Positions 52,731-63,925 of a stretch of 64,000 nucleotides of DNA are shown piece after piece (the first letter of the stretch is position 1; every line of letters starts with the position of its first letter). Position numbers and translations under genes: made by a program. The notes below the pieces were generated by a model. It was not told the origin of the DNA. It worked only from the letters and a program-made list of their open reading frames with translations, and did not search any database. This stretch comes from Durusdinium trenchii. Taxonomy: Eukaryota > Sar > Dinophyceae > Suessiales > Symbiodiniaceae. The DNA is taken from positions 674,897 to 738,896 of the forward strand of contig CAXAMN010022684.1 of NCBI GenBank assembly GCA_963970005.1, read 5' to 3'.

Positions 52731-55105
52731 ATGGCAGCTATGGCCACTTCCTTCTATTGTGTGCTTGACGTGAAGACAGATGCCACCACTGATGAGATAA
52801 AACTCGCATTCAAGCGACGCGCTTTGCAGGTTCATCCGGACAAAGGCGAGATCCATTACCCCATCAGATTGTTCAATCTCCTCTAACTAATAGCTTCTTG
52901 CTCCTAGTAGTAAGGCCAGGAGCTACTAGTAGCGTCCTTGCTTCTAGTAGCGATGCCAGGAGCTCCTAGTAGTTTCTTGATACTAATGGCGATGGCCTCC
53001 AACTAGCATCTTGTGGCATTTTGTAGCTTATTAGATGTTCGATCAGAGTGAGAGTGGTGTTGTCGGGATCACTGGCTTGATGCGGTTTGACGTGGAGTTG
53101 GCCTACTCTCCAAGCGTAGGCTCTCTTTGGACATACCTGGTCCCGCACATTTGATATCCTTTTAATAAGAACTAATTCGAATGTGATCCGTGAAAGACGT
53201 TTCTGTTTTTATCGAATGTGGTTCAGACCACCATGTTTCGATATGCAGGTGGAAGCAAAGAAGCATTTCATTCAGTCTACCAAGCCTTTGAGACTTTGGC
53301 TGACCCAGATGCCCGCAAACGATATGACAACCAGCTTCCTACACCCAAGTTGCCAAAGCAGAAGAGGCGGCATGCAAAAAAGGATGCCAAGACTACGGAG
53401 GCTGAGCATTCTAGGCCTCAGCGCAAGCATTCTGCAAGTCAGAAGTCAGACAATATGCAGTCTGCACCAAGCTACTCGCATGACAAACTGCTAGTGAAGC
53501 TCTATCGGCTTTTGAAAGGACTACCCCAAGAGGTTCGCAACATGCTCATCCAGAAGGAATTCTCGCAGAAGCAGCGTGTGCTTCTGGAGAAGTGGATTGT
53601 GCTTCAGCGTGCCGCCGACGCAGAGACACACGAGACACCAGTTTCCGAGCCTGCTTCAACTGGTCCATTGCAGGCTTCAGAGCCTATCTTTTGCAAGAAA
53701 AGCTCGGCATCTTTGACAGACACACCGTGTGATGTCACATCAGATGGCGCATCCAAAAGCTTGAGCTTGATTTCAGCAGCACCATACCCGAAGACTTTTC
53801 GCAAAAAGAAGAAGAGAGTTGACATGAGGGGTATTCTGTCTGGGCGACGTACTTCTGAGGCGAATCGCGTCTACAGAGCCAATGTGAGTATTGACAACAT
53901 TGCCATATATACTCGTGAGTGCGATTTGCCAACAGCTGTCGAGTTCTTAGTAATCCTTACATCTTTCAAGCAGAATATGCAGGGTGCCTCACAGGATGCT
54001 GACACCACTTTCGAGACACTTTTCCGAGACACGCTGCAGTCAGCATTTGTCGAGCATGGAAGGCAGGGTGTGGGAATAAATGGGCAGCATGCAATCAGGA
54101 ACCTTGTTCCTTCCAATGTATTATAGCAAATTCACGGAACTTGTTGGTTTTTCTTTATGGAGCATTCAAGTGCTACTTGTAGGAGTCTTGAACCCCAAAA
54201 CCAGCGCCTCTCGACTTCTGTTGGGTATTTTGCAGATTGTCAATGGTCAATGTTTGGCTAAGTCGAGGGTCATGCCATGTTGCACGCGGCATCAATTTTC
54301 AAGCATGTGCAGCGTAGCGGTTGTTGATTCAACTGATGGTATCAAAAAGCAAAACTAGTAGAGCCATGAGGCCCACCCTGGCAGGAGCTATGAAGATTTG
54401 AGTCCTCGATTTATAGTTCGTCCCAAATTTGGTTTCTTTTTGGGATCAGGGAACTCTGTCACGTCCCCCACCGTCCGCTCAATTGAAGAGCTGGCGAAGA
54501 TGCGCAGATGCATGAATCCCTTTCGCGAATGTGTGAGGCTGTATGTCAGTCGAGGACCAGGGAGCATGGTTTGGCGTTATGGTCCTGTGGAGCTTGAAAA
54601 TCTGTGGGATGGTATTCAGAATGCTGTCAAGGAGATGTGGGAAGGCACAGGGCAAGGTCGCAGCATGCTTCCATTGCGTAGGATGCGAGCACTGTACAAC
54701 TCACATGCAGCTGTGCGGAATAGACATTTGCAGTACTGGGAGCGGCAGCACATGTGCATGCATGATTTGAATAGGCACAGGGCAGCTCGATTCAGTGTTC
54801 GTACACGTCATCCCCTACATGCAGTTCACACGGTGTGTTTGGTGCGAGCACTACTTCTCCGATGGACAAAGACTTTGAAGAGACAGGAACGGGTGGCGGA
54901 GATCCTTCAACGAAGATTGATGCGGCAGTGCAAAAAAAAGCTGGCGGAACGCCGGCACTTGGAACTTGCGAGGCGAAAACGTGCTAGGGAGGAGCAGCAG
55001 GCTGAACGCTTCAGAAGGCAAGCTCTTCGCAAACGGATGATGTCTGAAGTCACCATGGATGACATTCTGGGTAGCTTGGATTTGTTGAGAGATTTGGTTA
55101 ATTGA
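52731..55105 (+). CDS. J-domain (DnaJ/Hsp40-type) protein, complete, three exons, 575 residues
   Basis: Exons 52731-52845, 53249-54117 and 54362-55105 total 1,728 bases and join without frame conflict. The J domain is at the N-terminus: SFYCVLDVKTDATTDEIKLA, the invariant HPD (residues 35-37, VHPDKGGSKEAFHSVYQAF across the first junction) and ETLADPDARKRYD. J domains stimulate the ATPase of Hsp70 partners. No Gly/Phe region or zinc finger follows, so it is a class C-type J protein. A lysine-rich linker, a segment NMLIQKEFSQKQRVLLEKWI and a conserved-looking C-terminal half follow, ending in a basic coiled-coil-like stretch LARRKRAREEQQAERFRRQA and MDDILGSLDLLRDLVN. The ATG is the first after an in-frame TGA. 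Intron 1 is GC-AG (403 bases) and intron 2 GT-AG (244 bases). Without the second splice the gene would look frameshifted with two stops. Confidence 0.85.
52884..53010 (+). repeat. Family A/B repeat inside J-protein intron 1
   Basis: CTTCTTGCTCCTAGTAGTAAGG, CCAGGAGCTACTAGTAGCGTCC and GATGGCCTCCAACTAG words lie wholly within intron 52846-53248. Confidence 0.9.
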
Positions 55106-56925
55106 CCCGCAAGTTTGCCCAAAAAGGATTGTTTAAGACACTCTTTCAGGCACCTCTCCTTTTTTGTGTTTTGATTGCAGAGCTTTGGGCATGAAAATAT
55201 CTCCAGCTGCTTCCCCACGTGGTCCTTCGTTCCATTTTCCCTCCCAGGCCCTCCCAGGAGCTCGGAGACGTGGTTTCACCAGCGCCCAAAAATGCCGGCG
55301 AAGTGCATTCTCTTGAGGTTTGGAAGTGCATTCTCTTCACCTACTAGCAATGGCCTCCAACCTCCTAGAGATGGCCTCCAACCTAATAGCGATGGCCTCC
55401 AACCTACCAGAGAGGCTTGGTAGACTCGTTTTGATGAAGATGTGCACTATGTACATCACTGTGCACTGACCATGGTTCACATCGTTCCTTGTCGGGAGTT
55501 TCAAGGTGATGCGGATTCAGATGTAAACAATGATAAACAATATACTTATACATAAGATCCAGGTACGTGAACATTAGCGGCATCATGTTGATGCTCCAAT
55601 ACACGGCAACAATGCCAATGCATGCCAATGCAATATTAAAATCCCTTCCCCCAAGCACTTTGATTTACTGTATATATAATATATACATACAATGTATAAG
55701 TGCATGATACCCTCAACTACTTAGGGTCTAGAATGGGTGTACCTTAGGGTATGAGGAGGCTGAGGTCTAACAATTCAATGTAGACCTCTGGAATGTAACT
55801 TTCAATGTAGAGAGAGAGAAACTGGAAGAGAGGTGTCCTTGTTTCTAGGACCTTTGAGTGATTTCCTGGGGAATGCGTCCCTCGTTTCTTCTTTTTTACC
55901 ATGCTGTTGCTTTCTGTTACTTTCTTTTTGCAATGTTTCGCATCACGAGGGTCTGCAACAAAGGTAACATCTAGATGTGCAATAAGTCGCTTGGTGAGAA
56001 AAACACGTTAGACCGTGCTAATGTTGTACCCCCCATCTAACATGGTATACAAACTAGCTGTTCATGCTTTTTTTTTCATGTTATATAGACCCCTGATTTG
56101 GGGGTCTACTTTGAATACTGTCCCTTTGAAGTAGGTGCAGGTATAGTACATGTGTATAGTTGGTCGGAGGCCATCGCTATTAGGTCGGAGGCCCGCTAGT
56201 ACATGTATACTCTATGGTGACTGTATGGTTTTGTTATCGGGTCGACGGAGTGACCATGAGAGACCCGAGTGGGACAGGATGCTTTGCATCAGGGGAATCC
56301 TTTGGTGTAAATCTTGTGGAAATTCACTGAAAGGTTCCCTTGAAACTCGTATCAATATCGTGACCAAGCATGAGTCAGGACTTGTATGCATTTCTTTTGA
56401 TACCGATACTAAATCGCATGCAGTTTCCTTGAGAGTATTGAATTGTATTGAGAGGAAGCAACTTACAACGAGCGAAAGTTGTAAGGAGACATGTCAGCAA
56501 TTCGAGTGAGATTTGTAGTAGGAAGCCGCCTTGAGAGGTAGTCCAATAGATTGTTGAGTGTTTCTGCGCCAGAGCTTTGGAGATGCTGCACTTGTAGGGC
56601 TGAGTTGGTTGGGAGTACAGCAGGCAGTAGGCATTTAGTCGCCAGATGAGTGGTAAAGCAACTTGCATGAGAGTTTCTAGACAGCTCTTCAGTGCCTTCA
56701 TGAGGGTTCTGCGTTCAGTTCTCGTCAAGTTCTCATCCTTCGAGGTCATTGAGATCACTTCATATCACTTTGCAGACGGTAGGAGATCGTTTTGACCTTG
56801 GCTTTTCTGTCCGCAGACAGCTGATGTCAATGCCCTTTGCACAATGATACCATTAATTGCCCCCTGTACTCCTCCACTTGAAGAGGGGTACAAAACCAAC
56901 ACTGAATACAATGTTAAAATAAAAG
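55106..56925. other. Spacer downstream of the J-protein gene
   Basis: Contains reverse-orientation family B units (55338-55412), forward ones (56160-56200) and AT-rich sequence near 55.5-55.7 kb. A plus ORF at 56150-56509 (SGLVCISFDTDTKSHAVSLR) is not convincing. No RNA gene seen. Confidence 0.45.
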
Positions 56926-56928
56926 TAC

Positions 56929-57326
56929 AACACACTCTGACACTTGTATTCAGTGAACTCAGTTACCACGATGGGAAGGAAGGCGAAGGAACGGAAAGGT
57001 GCATAAGTCCGCAAAAACTGTATTGTTGAACAGTGTTGGCAGCTGCACTCGAAAACGATCGGACACTCTGCGCGGCCTCAAGTCTGCTGCAAGTCTGCGG
57101 TGGGGAAAAGGTTTGGGGGTGGTAGCATGAAAAACCATGGAAACAAACAAGGCAAATTAGACAGCGTGGTCAAAAGTTCAGGTAGCAGGTACACGGAAGT
57201 GATCAGCTTCCGCTTCCTAGGATCTTGCAAAGAGCTTCGTTGGGCAGAGCTTTGCAAGTCCTCTCTGCCCCCCTGCCTGATTGGAGTGGTCGAAGGAAAC
57301 CCTTTGTCCAGGGGTGGACACACACA
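56929..57326. repeat. 398-bp segment, copy 1 of a near-exact duplication
   Basis: The segment from AACACACTCTGACACTTG to GGGTGGACACACACA recurs at 58261-58658 with no difference that I can see. The two copies flank an assembly gap. Confidence 0.9.
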
Positions 57327-57800
57327 AGTCGCCGGCTTCGGCGCTTTTTCAAGACACCCCCTACCGTTGAACCAGTGGACGAAAACCTTTTTCCCAGGGG
57401 TGGACACACACACAGAGCCGTTTTCGGCGCGGTCAAAGTAGTAGTAAGGCCTGGGGCCTCCAGTAGCGTCCTAACTCCCAGGGGAACATTTGTACAAAAA
57501 GCGCCAAATTGTTGGCGCAACGAAGAACTAGTAGACACCTAAAAAGCCTTAGAAAGACAGAAAAAGCAACGAAACAAGAGCAGACTAAGAGGGCAAGAAA
57601 GAAAAGTAGGGTAGTTACGAGGCCCACTTAGTTAAACGAAAGTAGAAGGCGAGCGGGACATTCGTCTTAAACCGCCCGGGTAGCTAGCAATAGCTAGGAG
57701 AAACAGAAGGAAAGGCACCAACACACAAGTGTGTTGAGTGCGATTTCCTTCTGTTTCCCGAGTAGCGGGTGGGATAGCAACGGAGGCCTGGGGGTAGGGA

Positions 57801-57913
57801 GGGGGGGGGGGGGNNNNNNNNNNNNNNNNNNNNNNNNNNNNNNNNNNNNNNNNNNNNNNNNNNNNNNNNNNNNNNNNNNNNNNNNNNNNNNNNNNNNNNN
57901 NNNNNNNNNNNNN

Positions 57914-57954
<41 letters not shown>
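57801..57954. other. Assembly gap (100 N) bordered by poly-G
   Basis: N run at 57814-57913, preceded by about 13 G and followed by 41 G. A fixed 100-N gap is a scaffolding convention. Pure poly-G on both sides may be sequencing or assembly artefact rather than genomic sequence. Confidence 0.95.
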
Positions 57955-57956
<2 letters not shown>

Positions 57957-58260
57957 GTGCATGATGAATTCATCCGGCCTGTGAATACTTAGCAGCGCAG
58001 GCATGTGAATACTTAGCCGTCAAGTATGCTCTTTGAAGACATGAAATGAAATCTGAAGTCTGAAATCTGAAAGCTGAAATCCGATCAAGAACCGTTTTTT
58101 GGCCCGGCGGCCGGTGTGGCAGTTGATTCTGTGAGGGTGTCGGTGCCTTCCTGTGAGAGTCCAGTGAGCGGTGGTGCGTTGGGGTGGTTGCTTTCCCATG
58201 CAAGTTCGGCGCCCCTGTGACGGGGATCACACTCAGCACCCGAGTGGGACGGCTGAGCGA

Positions 58261-58658
58261 AACACACTCTGACACTTGTATTCAGTGAACTCAGTTACCA
58301 CGATGGGAAGGAAGGCGAAGGAACGGAAAGGTGCATAAGTCCGCAAAAACTGTATTGTTGAACAGTGTTGGCAGCTGCACTCGAAAACGATCGGACACTC
58401 TGCGCGGCCTCAAGTCTGCTGCAAGTCTGCGGTGGGGAAAAGGTTTGGGGGTGGTAGCATGAAAAACCATGGAAACAAACAAGGCAAATTAGACAGCGTG
58501 GTCAAAAGTTCAGGTAGCAGGTACACGGAAGTGATCAGCTTCCGCTTCCTAGGATCTTGCAAAGAGCTTCGTTGGGCAGAGCTTTGCAAGTCCTCTCTGC
58601 CCCCCTGCCTGATTGGAGTGGTCGAAGGAAACCCTTTGTCCAGGGGTGGACACACACA
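58261..58658. repeat. 398-bp segment, copy 2
   Basis: Same sequence as 56929-57326, offset 1,332 bases. Downstream sequence diverges after the CACACA run. Minus-strand ORFs through both copies are identical and probably not genes. Confidence 0.9.
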
Positions 58659-59087
58659 CACATACACACACCCACACCCACACCTCTTCCCTTCTCTCTT
58701 TTTCACCATGGAGAAAAAGAACAACCTCCTTTTCAGCGCGCGAACTGATGCGTCGCACATGGCGTGACGAATTGAGGCCTCATCCCGGACAGCGATGACG
58801 AATTCGAGGCTGAGGACTTCCACAACCAGAGGCACCGTTGGGTCCGCAGAGGTCCGGTGCACCGTCCGAAAACTGCTGTTTTTCCACGCACGTGAGACAC
58901 CAAAGTGCTTGGCTACTTGGAAGCCAAGCTGCGAACCAAGAACTGGCTGTTGGTTGCCTTGCTTTGGCGTTCGGCTCACATGGCACGGCATCCACTAAGA
59001 TTCCCTCCCGGTAGCGAACTGCGGAGTGTCACAAATGGGTCATTTTGTTAAGCGAATGTGCATTCTTTGAGCGAAAGCGTCACACGT

Positions 59088-59340
59088 GACAGACGATAGA
59101 CGACAGACGACTGCTAGGTATTGGACTATCAATAGCAGCGAGGAAGAAGAGATGGTCGACGATTGAGAATGCGCAACTCGAGCAACTCGACCGATTTGGG
59201 ATCCTCACGAGGGTGGCTAATCTGTTAAGCAATAGTATTCGGCGATTTGGCTCGGAAGGTAAAACGGTTGTTGTCACCCATGATTCATCAGGTGAACCTA
59301 AGGTTGACACGTGGCTTCGAACGACTTTGCTTGCACCATG
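59088..59340 (+). CDS. Candidate exon without ATG
   Basis: An open frame of about 84 codons contains no methionine. It reads LLGIGLSIAARKKRWSTIEN, AQLEQLDRFGILTRVANLLS and GSEGKTVVVTHDSSGEPKVD and stops at TGA. Composition is protein-like. It may be an upstream exon of the gene at 60.9-63.7 kb. No family recognised. Confidence 0.35.
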
Positions 59341-59919
59341 TTGATAAGGAGCAGAACCAAAGATTCAAAGGAACATTGAGCAACTAGTAATAACTGGCCA
59401 CCAGTCACTAGGGGGCACGGGCACTTGTGTTTTTTTGCCTTCGGCCTGTCTCTGTGAGCTGAGATTCGTTCAGAAACAGTCCATGGAGCATAGTTGGTGA
59501 ATTTCCGAGCGAGGCGCTCCCTGTCCGAGGAAATCCCCCTGTCCTTCGCGTCTTCGTTCAAGCTTGCCTTGACATGCTTTGGCAACCTGTGCCTGACCAC
59601 ATCGAGCCTGTACAGACGACGCGGCGCTCAGGATGTCAAGTGTTTTCATCGATTCTACACTTGCCGCGAGCTGATGTAGATGTTACATGATATTACAGCA
59701 ATGAATTGCATTACATGTTCACGAAAGAGAATTGCATGCTATGTTTTGTCTCCCCAAAGCGAAGTGCAATCCATCACCAGCCAGCACAAGTTTCTGAGAT
59801 TCAAAAGGTCTGATCAAATGTTACTTCGTACGGCAGAGGCGACAAGTTATGCTTCCTTTTGCCCATTCACCAAGCTTTTGACAGCCAACGAGCGTACCTC
59901 CTCACCCAAATGAACGGCA

Positions 59920-60030
59920 ACCTAGTAGCGTCCTTACTAATAGTAAGGCCAGGAACCCCTAGTAGCGTCCATGATCCTAGTAGCGATGCCCTTTGTTCCT
60001 AGTAGCTTCCTTTGCTCCTAGTAACTTTTG
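59920..60030 (+). repeat. Family A repeats
   Basis: CCTAGTAGCGTCCTTACTAATAG, AAGGCCAGGAACCCCTAGTAG and GATGCCCTTTGTTCCTAGTAGC. Confidence 0.9.
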
Positions 60031-60459
60031 GAAACGGCAAGCAATTCCGTGATGTTCTTCAGTCGGTCGCAGCCCTTTTGATCTTCCCTGTGTAGTGTGC
60101 ACGAAGCACGGAACAATCTCCTCAGCACACCAAAAGGTGTTTCTTTTCGCGCTAAAGTTCATTTACCCAGAATTGGCCGAGGTTGGCTCGCGTTGAGTTT
60201 CTCTCGGTGTCTGGAACTAGACACCGTTTTAGCAGTTCAGTTTGGTTTCTGGATTCGACATCCAATCAGCACTTTCATAGTAGTCTTTACATGATAATCT
60301 ACATGCAACCGTCCAACCGTCCAACCCCAAAAGCGTCAACTTAAAGTGTTGTTTGCGAAGGGATTGGCAGAAACCAGACTTGAACTCTGCACTGGATACA
60401 GAACCAGTTGGGCGCGGATCACTTGAAATGATGTCAATGTGTCTTGTCCAAGAGGGAGC

Positions 60460-60548
60460 GTAGCTACTAGCAGTGTCCTTGCTATTAGTAGCAATGGCCT
60501 CCAACCTAATAGGGATGGCCTCCACCTAGTAGCTTCTTGCTACTGGTA
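60460..60548. repeat. Mixed A, B and C units
   Basis: GTAGCTACTAGCAGTGTCCTTG, GCAATGGCCTCCAACCTAATAG and CTAGTAGCTTCTTGCTACTGG in 90 bases. Confidence 0.85.
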
Positions 60549-60741
60549 GCGGATGATAGCAGCTTTCCAAACAAATTTGTTTATTTTGTGCGTGTCATTG
60601 GATGACAGATGACCCATTCTTATGTCATCTAGATACAGGGCTTATTTGGAGATACACCTGACAGCTGACAAAAGAAGGGAACGAAGAAAACAGGTCTCAA
60701 GGACCCTAAAGGGCAAAAAGTCTAACGGATTCAAAAGGATT

Positions 60742-60840
60742 CCTAGTAGCTTCTTGTTCCTAGTAGTAAGGCCAGGAGCCTTAATAGCGTCCTTGCTCCT
60801 GGTAGCGATGCCAGGAACCCCTAGTAGCCTCTTGTTCATA
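60742..60840 (+). repeat. Family A repeats
   Basis: CCTAGTAGCTTCTTGTTCCTAG, TAAGGCCAGGAGCC and TCCTTGCTCCTGGTAGCGATG, ending 35 bases before the next candidate exon. Confidence 0.9.
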
Positions 60841-60875
60841 AAGCAAAGAAACAAGAAAAGAAATGGCCAGGACAG

Positions 60876-61005
60876 GAGCCGTCGTTGGCCTTTGATCTCA
60901 GCTTGGAGCCCCGGGACCATTTTCTCGCCCAAGCCCGTGGCACTAGCACCAGCAGAGTGTGTTGTGTGACTGGAAAGGGTAGCGCTTTTGCCGCTTTTGC
61001 CGCTG
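60876..61005 (+). CDS. Candidate exon without ATG
   Basis: After CCAGGACAG the frame reads EPSLAFDLSLEPRDHFLAQA, RGTSTSRVCCVTGKGSAFAA and continues toward a GT near 61005. It fits as an upstream exon of the following gene, but the junction is not fixed. A second piece after CGCCAAG at 61279 reads VFEVGGAHHAILAAAGRPRL. Confidence 0.4.
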
Positions 61006-61137
61006 TTAGCAACCAAAATGCCATACTAGCATGTTCTAGTTTTCAGCATCAGGATGCCCTTTAAGACATTTTCGATCGGTTTTGGAAACAGCAAGGTGAG
61101 AAATTGGTGACACAGTGACACATGAGTCATTCATTCG

Positions 61138-61260
61138 CTAGTAGGTTGGAGGCCATTGCTCTTAGGTTGGAGGCCATCGCTAGTAGGTTGGAGGCGATCG
61201 TTGTAGGTTGGAGGCCATTGCTCTTAAGTTGGGGGCAATCGCTAGTAACCGCTAGTAGGC
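61138..61260 (+). repeat. Family B repeats
   Basis: Five to six units of AGGTTGGAGGCCATTGCTCTT type between candidate exons. Confidence 0.9.
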
Positions 61261-61635
61261 CCACCCCACACGCCAAGGTCTTCGAAGTTGGTGGCGCTCA
61301 CCATGCAATTCTTGCAGCCGCGGGGAGGCCACGTCTTCGCGTGCCACGCCAATGCAGAGAGATGTAGTGAAACAGTGAGAAGCAAGAACCATCGAACGTT
61401 TTGCCATTCGGTTTCCCCATTCGGCACTTCCCAGCACTTTGAAGGCCTGGCTTGGCCTGTCATTTTTCGATGACACGCGTGTGGCCCTAGCTGCTTCGCG
61501 AGTCTAGTTGGTCGGATGTTGGTCGGTAATGGTAGATAATGATTGCCTATGAACGAATGTTGTGCTCGTATATTGCAATAGGATCGTGTTTTGCTTTCGA
61601 TGCCTTTCGATGCTTCGCGTTGCAACCTCCAAAAG

Positions 61636-63724
61636 GTCTTGGAAGTGGACAATTGTCCCTCCTTCAAAACCCTTTCCTCTACATTCCTCTCTGCGCGGTT
61701 CGAACCCGCCTCGCCCGATCCCTTGACGATTGGTGGAGGGCATGTCGGAATCCCGACCCCTCTTGAAAGTCAATTGGAACATGAGTCTATGAACCCATGA
61801 AGTAGTATATTGCCGACCTTGAGGGTAGATGGTGGTAGCTGCGGGTAGCTGTTAGGAAAGGGTTTGCAGCCACCAGGTTTGAACAGCCGCGCGCTGTGGA
61901 CATTCAGTGTGTGGTGCTGCTGCAGGGCTCTGGGCCACAGAACAGCAGCCAGAACGTGGCCTGGCGGAGTCCTGGAACGGGCCTGACGGCTTCGGGGTTG
62001 ATCCAATTCGAGTATCAGTGGTCAGAGTCTTCTGACGTTTGACCCGTATGGAGCCCACAGGATGTTTGTCTCTTGCATCCACTTCCTACATCTTCCTACG
62101 CTTTGAACTTATAGTAGAGGCTGGCAGAGCATGTAGTTAGAAGATGTTAGAAGTAATGTAGAACTGTAGAACATATTAGAACCTTACTACTTCTTGCATG
62201 CATGTTCAACTGCACTGGATGTTTCCAATGCACAAGGACACAATTCAATCAGCAAGCGCTTTGATGCATTGCGTTCAGCATATCAAGAGAAGCAAACATT
62301 GCTGTTTTCGCCAAAGGTTACTGTCGAGAGATGGGACGGCCTGGTATTCACGACTGTGAGCAGGAGATGAAGGGATGTCAAAGTTTGACACAAGATCCAA
62401 CCTTTGCTGCAGAATGATTCTTAATTAAGCTAAAGCCACCAGCATATCTTGATAAGCGATTGTGACCAAACTAACGATATATCCTAACTTTGCTTCAAGT
62501 GCACGTCAGACAAGCCTGGCAGGTTCAACTTTGTCCCGGGCGATGAGTTTATCAAGTTGCGCTGGAAGCTGAGATTGGGAACCCATGGTGGCCCATGGAA
62601 CTTGTGATAGGTCTCATGTTAGCTACTAACATCTGAAGGCAGCTGGCAATGCTTGGGCGGCCGATTGGTGGGAAGACATGGACTTGTGGTTTCACCTACC
62701 CGCAAGCACACTTCTGAAAGGACTGAGAACATTAAGAACGGAGGACGGAGGACAGGACATTTAAAGGAGAAGCGATACAAGTTACAAGGGAAAGAGGAAG
62801 CAGGCTAAAACAACCGAAAGAAACACAACGATATCTCTTGCGTTCCTGTATCATTTTGTGCCCACAAGCTACTAACCCTACTACCTAGAGGCCTCAGGTT
62901 TAGAGGCCTCACACTCCATTCCACCTTGATGTTTCTTTCAGGTTTGGACATTCCGAGTTCGTCACCGAGTGCTTTGGTGGTGGACTTTGAGCGAAAGGAT
63001 CCTTTCTGCGATGCCTCGTTGGCTTGATGGGTTGAACATGCAGAAAGATGTATGAATCAAATTCAACATCTTTTTTCTGGGAATGTTTCTTTTGGAATGT
63101 TTCTCTTTCTTTCAGACTTCGCAGATCTAAAAGACATGCATATCTCAGAATCTCTCATAGCTTGTTGAGCTCTGTGTCGTGCAGGCCTTGCTCCTTGCGG
63201 CCTTAGAAGAGACCGACGATCCTGCAGCGAAGAGGGACACTGGAAGAACAGCACCATGGGGCCATAGATGCTTTTTTCTGCATACAGCAATGGCCTCCAA
63301 CCTAATAGCCATGTAAATGTTGTTTTTTGTCACTGCAGCCCGTTCTTTGACGCAATGTTCGTGGTAGCATGAGCAAAATCAACATTTATTAAGCATGCTG
63401 AATCTTTGAGAAAGGCTTCAGCTGTCAAACTAGGTTCTGGTACTTCTTGCAAAGTTTGAGGGGATGAGTATGGATAGCGGTATGGATTTATCCAAGATTA
63501 CTCCAGTGTAACGTGAGTCGTGTGGAGTGAGTTGCATGCGTGTGCATGACACCCGTCAGGGCATCGACCGCTATCGCTTGTGTTGAAGGTGTTTGTTATC
63601 GCAGGACTCTTTGGAAGCAAACAACGACAAGATTCAGGCAGACGTTGTGGCACTGGGGTGGATGCTTGACCAGGAGACACCGGATGAGGATAGCCTGACC
63701 TGGGGCCTGATGCATGTGCACTAA
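61636..63724 (+). CDS. Phase-consistent six-exon gene (C-terminal part), novel family
   Basis: Exons 61636-61784, 61877-62036, 62170-62355, 62500-62587, 62942-63021 and 63605-63724 join in agreeing phases with AG acceptors and GT donors (GC at 63022), giving about 260 residues to a TAA. Segments in order: LTIGGGHVGIPTPLESQLEH; AVDIQCVVLLQGSGPQNSSQ and GLTASGLIQFEYQWSESSD; ALDVSNAQGHNSISKRFDAL and LFSPKVTVERWDGLVFTT; SDKPGRFNFVPGDEFIKLRW; LDIPSSSPSALVVDFERKDP; LEANNDKIQADVVALGWMLD. The first exon has no internal ATG, and four of the other five have none before the final exon. The hydrophilic, strand-rich pattern suggests a soluble globular protein. I recognise no domain. Earlier exons probably lie at 59.1-61.4 kb. 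Confidence 0.6.
63288..63312 (-). repeat. Single family B unit in intron
   Basis: AGCAATGGCCTCCAACCTAATAGC inside the intron 63022-63604. Confidence 0.85.
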
Positions 63725-63861
63725 ATGACCTTGCCGGAGCGCAGCCAGTGCGTGATTGGCTGAGATGCAGGCTGAGTTGACGATGCTGGTGTCCAGCTGG
63801 CCACCAGAGCTGCTTCGAAGCAAGGCACCCAGCGGCAGCTTGCTATAGCTGCAATGCGTTT

Positions 63862-63925
63862 AGGTGGAGGCCATCGCTACTAGGTTGGAGGCCATCGCCA
63901 GTAGGTTGGAGGCCATCGCTACCAT
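63862..63925 (+). repeat. Family B repeats
   Basis: Three units of GGTTGGAGGCCATCGC, about 140 bases downstream of the terminal exon of the preceding gene. Confidence 0.9.

Noticed and set aside
52880..53010. Long plus and minus ORFs reading FLLLVAMP or APSSDARS peptides at many loci
   Set aside because: These peptides are translations of family A repeats and recur wherever the repeat occurs, in several frames and on both strands.
53218..53248. ATG at 53218 as the start of the J-domain ORF
   Set aside because: It would omit helices I-II and the HPD motif, which are encoded by the 52731-52845 exon; the GC-AG junction restores the whole J domain.
57632..58004. ORFs across the N gap encoding proline or glycine runs
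   Set aside because: They are produced by poly-G and unknown bases.
58410..58991. 193-codon minus-strand ORF
   Set aside because: It runs through the duplicated 398-bp segment and a CA-repeat, and the same peptide appears in the other copy; no domain or splice context. The part at 58.74-58.87 kb could still be an exon.
61690..61712. GGTTCGAACCCGCC, like a tRNA T-arm
   Set aside because: No matching anticodon arm or acceptor stem upstream on either strand, the T stem is imperfect, and the bases lie inside a coding-like exon.
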